Shown: positions 14,445 through 17,039 of the stretch, one piece after another
Layout of the letters: the number at the start of each line of letters is the position of its first letter
Position numbering within the stretch: position 1 is the stretch's first letter
Assembly (NCBI GenBank): GCA_002420305.1
Contig: DIHT01000145.1
Coordinates: 1 to 17,039 of the forward strand
DNA length: 17,039 nucleotides
Direction: 5' to 3'
DNA from: Akkermansiaceae bacterium UBA5689
Lineage (GTDB): Bacteria; Verrucomicrobiota; Verrucomicrobiia; Verrucomicrobiales; Akkermansiaceae
Program-made: the position numbers and the translations under genes
Notes under the pieces: model-generated
Seen by the model: only the letters and a program-made list of their open reading frames with translations
Databases searched by the model: none
What the model was told of the DNA's origin: nothing

Positions 14445-15260
14445 ATGTCAGTAATCGGTATTTTCGCCATCCTTCTCCTCACCGCCGCTCTGATCGGGGG
14501 GCCTCTTCTCATCGCCAATATACGGGCCATTTTCTGTAGGGAGGTGAATTCATTCTTCACGTCGCCCCTCGCCTACGTGCTGATGTTCATCTTCCTCGTA
14601 GCGGTTAACGCCCTCACTTTCCTCTGGCCAGGCAGAGAACTCGTTGAGAGCGAGCAGGCGGCTCTGAAAGACTTCTTTTTCTACTATCACCCATGGATTC
14701 TCGCCTTTTATGCGCCACTGCTGGCTATGCGCACTCTCGCCGACGAGCACAGGCAGGGCACGATCGAACTGATCTCGACTATGCCGGTCCGAACTATCGA
14801 ATTGGTATTCGGCAAGTTCCTCGGAAGCTTCATTGTCCTGTTCGCGTCACTCCTCTTCACGGCCTCCGTATGGATCACGGTATCAATTTTGGGAGATCCG
14901 GATCACGGACCGATCATCGCAGGGTATCTCGGGAGCCTCTTTGTGGGAGGCGCCTTCATCGCAGTCGCCATTGCTGTTTCAGCAGTGACCCGCAGTCAAG
15001 TGATCTGCGTGGCTGTTTCGATCCCTATCTGCCTCCTGCTCTGCATCGTCGGTTTCGATCCCGTCCAAAACTTCTTCGCGGATAGCGGAGTGGGATTTCT
15101 CTCTTTTACAGGAGAGCTCCTTGCGTCCATCAGTGTGATGCCCGCTTTCGTGGACTTCTCCAAGGGACTCATAGAAATCCGATACCTGTTCTACTTTGTC
15201 AGCGTAATCGCGCTCTGCCTTTTCATCACAAATACGGTACTCCAGAGCAAAAGAAGCTAA
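14445..15260 (+). CDS. ABC-2 type permease (GldF-like)
   Basis: A 271-residue inner-membrane permease, partner of the preceding ATPase. It has about seven hydrophobic segments: 1-24, 42-61, 80-96, 124-149, 158-182, 187-204 and 245-263. The cytoplasmic loop LAMRTLADEHRQGTIELIST (94-112) is the conserved coupling segment of the family, and NIRAIFCREVNSFFTSPLAYV (25-45) is the usual GldF opening. The first 24 residues form an extra hydrophobic stretch ahead of that opening, so the true start might be further in, but no other ATG is well placed. A longer in-frame opening from 14325 overlaps the ATPase gene and is unlikely. No Shine-Dalgarno is visible. The GldG-like gene follows after 29 nt. Confidence 0.9.
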   Translation: MSVIGIFAILLLTAALIGGPLLIANIRAIFCREVNSFFTSPLAYVLMFIFLVAVNALTFLWPGRELVESEQAALKDFFFYYHPWILAFYAPLLAMRTLADEHRQGTIELISTMPVRTIELVFGKFLGSFIVLFASLLFTASVWITVSILGDPDHGPIIAGYLGSLFVGGAFIAVAIAVSAVTRSQVICVAVSIPICLLLCIVGFDPVQNFFADSGVGFLSFTGELLASISVMPAFVDFSKGLIEIRYLFYFVSVIALCLFITNTVLQSKRS

Positions 15261-15289
15261 AACTCACCTAAGATTCTCTACCTCCCGTA

Positions 15290-17039
15290 ATGAAAGCATT
15301 ATTCTCGAAGACTCTCGTCGGAGTGGCCCTCCTCTGCATTTTGGTGGCATCCTTGAATGTCATCGTCAAGCGAGTGGCCTCAATCCGATGGGACACTACG
15401 CAAGGAAACGTTTATACCCTCACGGAAGGAACTCGTTCCATTATCGAAAAAGCCAAGAACTCTGGTCGCCCTGTGACTATCAGGTTCTACATGAGCAACC
15501 CGGAGGACGTCCAACTCCCCAAGGAGTATGTCGATTACTCCAAGAGAGTGAAGGACCTCCTGGAAGAATACAGTAAGGCCTCAGGCGAGGCTATTACGGT
15601 CCAGACTTTCACACCGGTTCCGAACTCTGAGGAGCAGGACGCAGCTGACCTTGATGGAGTCCAATTACGGGATCCCCGGATGGATATGCCGCAAAGCTCT
15701 AATCTGGACGACTACGATTATAACAATCTCGCCAGCCAACCCTACTACTTCGGCCTGTCGGTGAGCAGCTTGGAGAAGATCGAGACCATTGCCTTCCTCA
15801 ATCCCGATCTTGAGAGAAAGCTGGAATACCAGCTTTCGAGGTCTATCAGCGCGGTCACGCGGAAGGCCAAACGTAAAATCGGGCTTCTTGAGGGAACCGA
15901 GATGTCCCTCGGAGGGTCCCCCGGAGGAATGGGAGGACCGGGACGCCCACCCTCTGTCATCTACCGAAGCCTCGCCCGCGAGTTTGAAATGGTTTCGATT
16001 CCTTTCGATGTGGGGCCTATGAAGCCCGGAGATACCGAGCACCCATTCGCAGACCTCGACCTACTTCTAATCGTCCACCCGGTAAAGATCAACAGACCTC
16101 AGTCCCCCCAGCCAGGGATGCCCCCAATGGGCAACACGACACTAGAGCTGATCTCCAAGGACACCCAGTATGCCATCGATCAATATCTGGTAAATGGGGG
16201 AAAGGCTGTGGCCTTCCTCGACAATCAGCATTTTGTTTCGCGCTTCTTCGATATTTACTCAGCTCAGTTACCGTTCACTCCGCAGGGCCGGCATCCCCAG
16301 TGGTATAAGGACCTCTACAACCTGTTTGAAACTAGCGGTTGGGAGCACTACCGCTCCGGATTGGATGACTTGACTACCGCATGGGGCGTTGACTTGGGAG
16401 GTTCCGAGAAACCCATGGTCTATGACCCAAAATACACTCGTCCAGTTATGTTCGAGCGCCCTCTCAACCAGATGCTGCAGAGGGAGTTTCGTCTGAATCG
16501 ACTCCTCGGCCAAATTCCGACCCGACGGGATCAGCAGATGATCACCCAACCTCTTTTCCGTGGCAACGGGTTGATGGCCAAGTTCGAGAACGCATCCCTC
16601 ACTGGTGATCATCCCGTCACGCGGGACCTATCCTCTATTCAGATGGTGGACCCTTCCCCAATCGTGGGAAAACCGAAAACCGGACTGAAAATGCGCACCC
16701 TGATTTCAACCTCTGGCCGCGCGAAGGCAGTCCCCGGAGAAACCGCGCACCTTCTCCTGAGTCAGGCTGACGGGCCAGAGCAGGTTACTTCTAATTTTCA
16801 ATCGGCGGCAATTAAACAGCAACGCTATCCGGTGGCGGTGATTTTGGGAGGCAAGTTCAAATCCGCCTACACGGAAGACCCTACCAAGCCTGATCCAGCG
16901 GCGGATACTCCTCCTTCGCCAATCGCTCCAGCTCCCAGCGCACCTCCGATAGATGCGCCACTTCTTCCCGAGGGAGCCCCTGACTCTATTAACGTCCCCG
17001 CCGAAGCACCCGCCAAAGCACCCGCCGAAGCACCCGCCG
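15290..17039 (+). CDS. GldG-like ABC auxiliary membrane protein (3' end outside window)
   Basis: An open frame of 583 codons that runs off the right edge; it has no stop in the window. The protein has an N-terminal membrane anchor (TLVGVALLCILVASLNVIV, 8-26) and a long extracytoplasmic domain. Family marks are WDTTQGNVYTLTEGTRSII (34-52), YYFGLSVSSLEKIETIAFL (152-170), LEYQLSRSISAVTRKAKRK (178-196) and TQYAIDQYLVNGGKAVAFLD (292-311), the GldG/DUF4350-type core. Two Gly/Pro/Met-rich loops interrupt it (about 207-222 and 269-282). From about residue 530 it turns Pro/Ala-rich and enters a PAEA/PAKA repeat. Family members usually end with one more membrane helix, which would lie beyond the window. 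No Shine-Dalgarno precedes the ATG. It acts with the preceding ATPase and permease. Confidence 0.9.
   Translation, partial: MKALFSKTLVGVALLCILVASLNVIVKRVASIRWDTTQGNVYTLTEGTRSIIEKAKNSGRPVTIRFYMSNPEDVQLPKEYVDYSKRVKDLLEEYSKASGEAITVQTFTPVPNSEEQDAADLDGVQLRDPRMDMPQSSNLDDYDYNNLASQPYYFGLSVSSLEKIETIAFLNPDLERKLEYQLSRSISAVTRKAKRKIGLLEGTEMSLGGSPGGMGGPGRPPSVIYRSLAREFEMVSIPFDVGPMKPGDTEHPFADLDLLLIVHPVKINRPQSPQPGMPPMGNTTLELISKDTQYAIDQYLVNGGKAVAFLDNQHFVSRFFDIYSAQLPFTPQGRHPQWYKDLYNLFETSGWEHYRSGLDDLTTAWGVDLGGSEKPMVYDPKYTRPVMFERPLNQMLQREFRLNRLLGQIPTRRDQQMITQPLFRGNGLMAKFENASLTGDHPVTRDLSSIQMVDPSPIVGKPKTGLKMRTLISTSGRAKAVPGETAHLLLSQADGPEQVTSNFQSAAIKQQRYPVAVILGGKFKSAYTEDPTKPDPAADTPPSPIAPAPSAPPIDAPLLPEGAPDSINVPAEAPAKAPAEAPA
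16997..17039 (+). repeat. 12-bp tandem repeat coding for PAEA/PAKA
   Basis: The unit CCCGCCGAAGCA occurs at 16997-17008, as CCCGCCAAAGCA at 17009-17020, again at 17021-17032, and seven bases of a fourth copy reach the window end. The unit is in frame and encodes Pro-Ala-Glu/Lys-Ala in the GldG-like protein. The total number of copies cannot be seen. Confidence 0.85.

Noticed and set aside
13654..14560. Several minus-strand frames opposite the ABC ATPase and permease genes
   Set aside because: All are antisense to the clear Walker A/B and permease coding sequence; no independent support.

Overview
The window looks chromosomal and most likely comes from a Verrucomicrobiota or Planctomycetota bacterium. 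The pointers are a paired DUF1549/DUF1553 and DUF1501 gene set, a GldA/GldF/GldG-like ABC transporter of the kind common in Verrucomicrobia, a secreted enzyme ending in the short 'YSVERS..LVHWD...FFRI' tail typical of that phylum, and only sporadic Shine-Dalgarno sequences. I favour Verrucomicrobiota. This is inferred from gene content only. I saw no transposase, phage gene, CRISPR array or clear sign of transfer.

Layout. (1) Positions 2-748, plus strand: the 3' end of a pyruvate carboxylase gene with its biotin attachment site. (2) Positions 749-1216: no protein gene. It holds tRNA-Phe(GAA) on the minus strand and, beside it, a stretch with several nested complementary segments that could fold as RNA. 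(3) Positions 1217-5339 (minus): a DUF1501 protein and a DUF1549-LamG-DUF1553 protein, directly coupled and both apparently exported. (4) Positions 5550-6851 (minus): a secreted copper polysaccharide monooxygenase (AA10) with a CBM2 module; the entire protein is free of cysteine. (5) Positions 6929-11982 (minus): a tightly packed run of six metabolic genes in the order SDR dehydrogenase, ROK kinase, SIS-domain protein, short MetE-like methyltransferase, UlaG-like metallo-beta-lactamase-fold hydrolase, KDPG/KHG aldolase. Junctions are 10, -4, 2, 4 and -4 nt. (6) Positions 12062-12460 (minus): an NTF2-like/DUF4440 protein. (7) Positions 12487-13557 (minus): recF. (8) Positions 13697-17039 (plus), divergent from recF: ABC ATPase, ABC-2 permease and a GldG-like subunit that runs off the window inside a Pro-Ala-Glu/Lys repeat.

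How the genes may work together. The secreted LPMO would nick a crystalline polysaccharide such as chitin or cellulose outside the cell. The six-gene operon would process a sugar or sugar acid inside the cell: dehydrogenase, lactonase-like hydrolase, kinase and a 2-keto-3-deoxy aldolase are the usual parts of an Entner-Doudoroff-like route, but no dehydratase is present, and the SIS and MetE-like members fit no pathway I recognise. This operon is the best candidate for undescribed biology in the window. Its substrate cannot be read from the sequence. The DUF1501/DUF1549/DUF1553 pair is a widespread family set without an assigned biochemical role.
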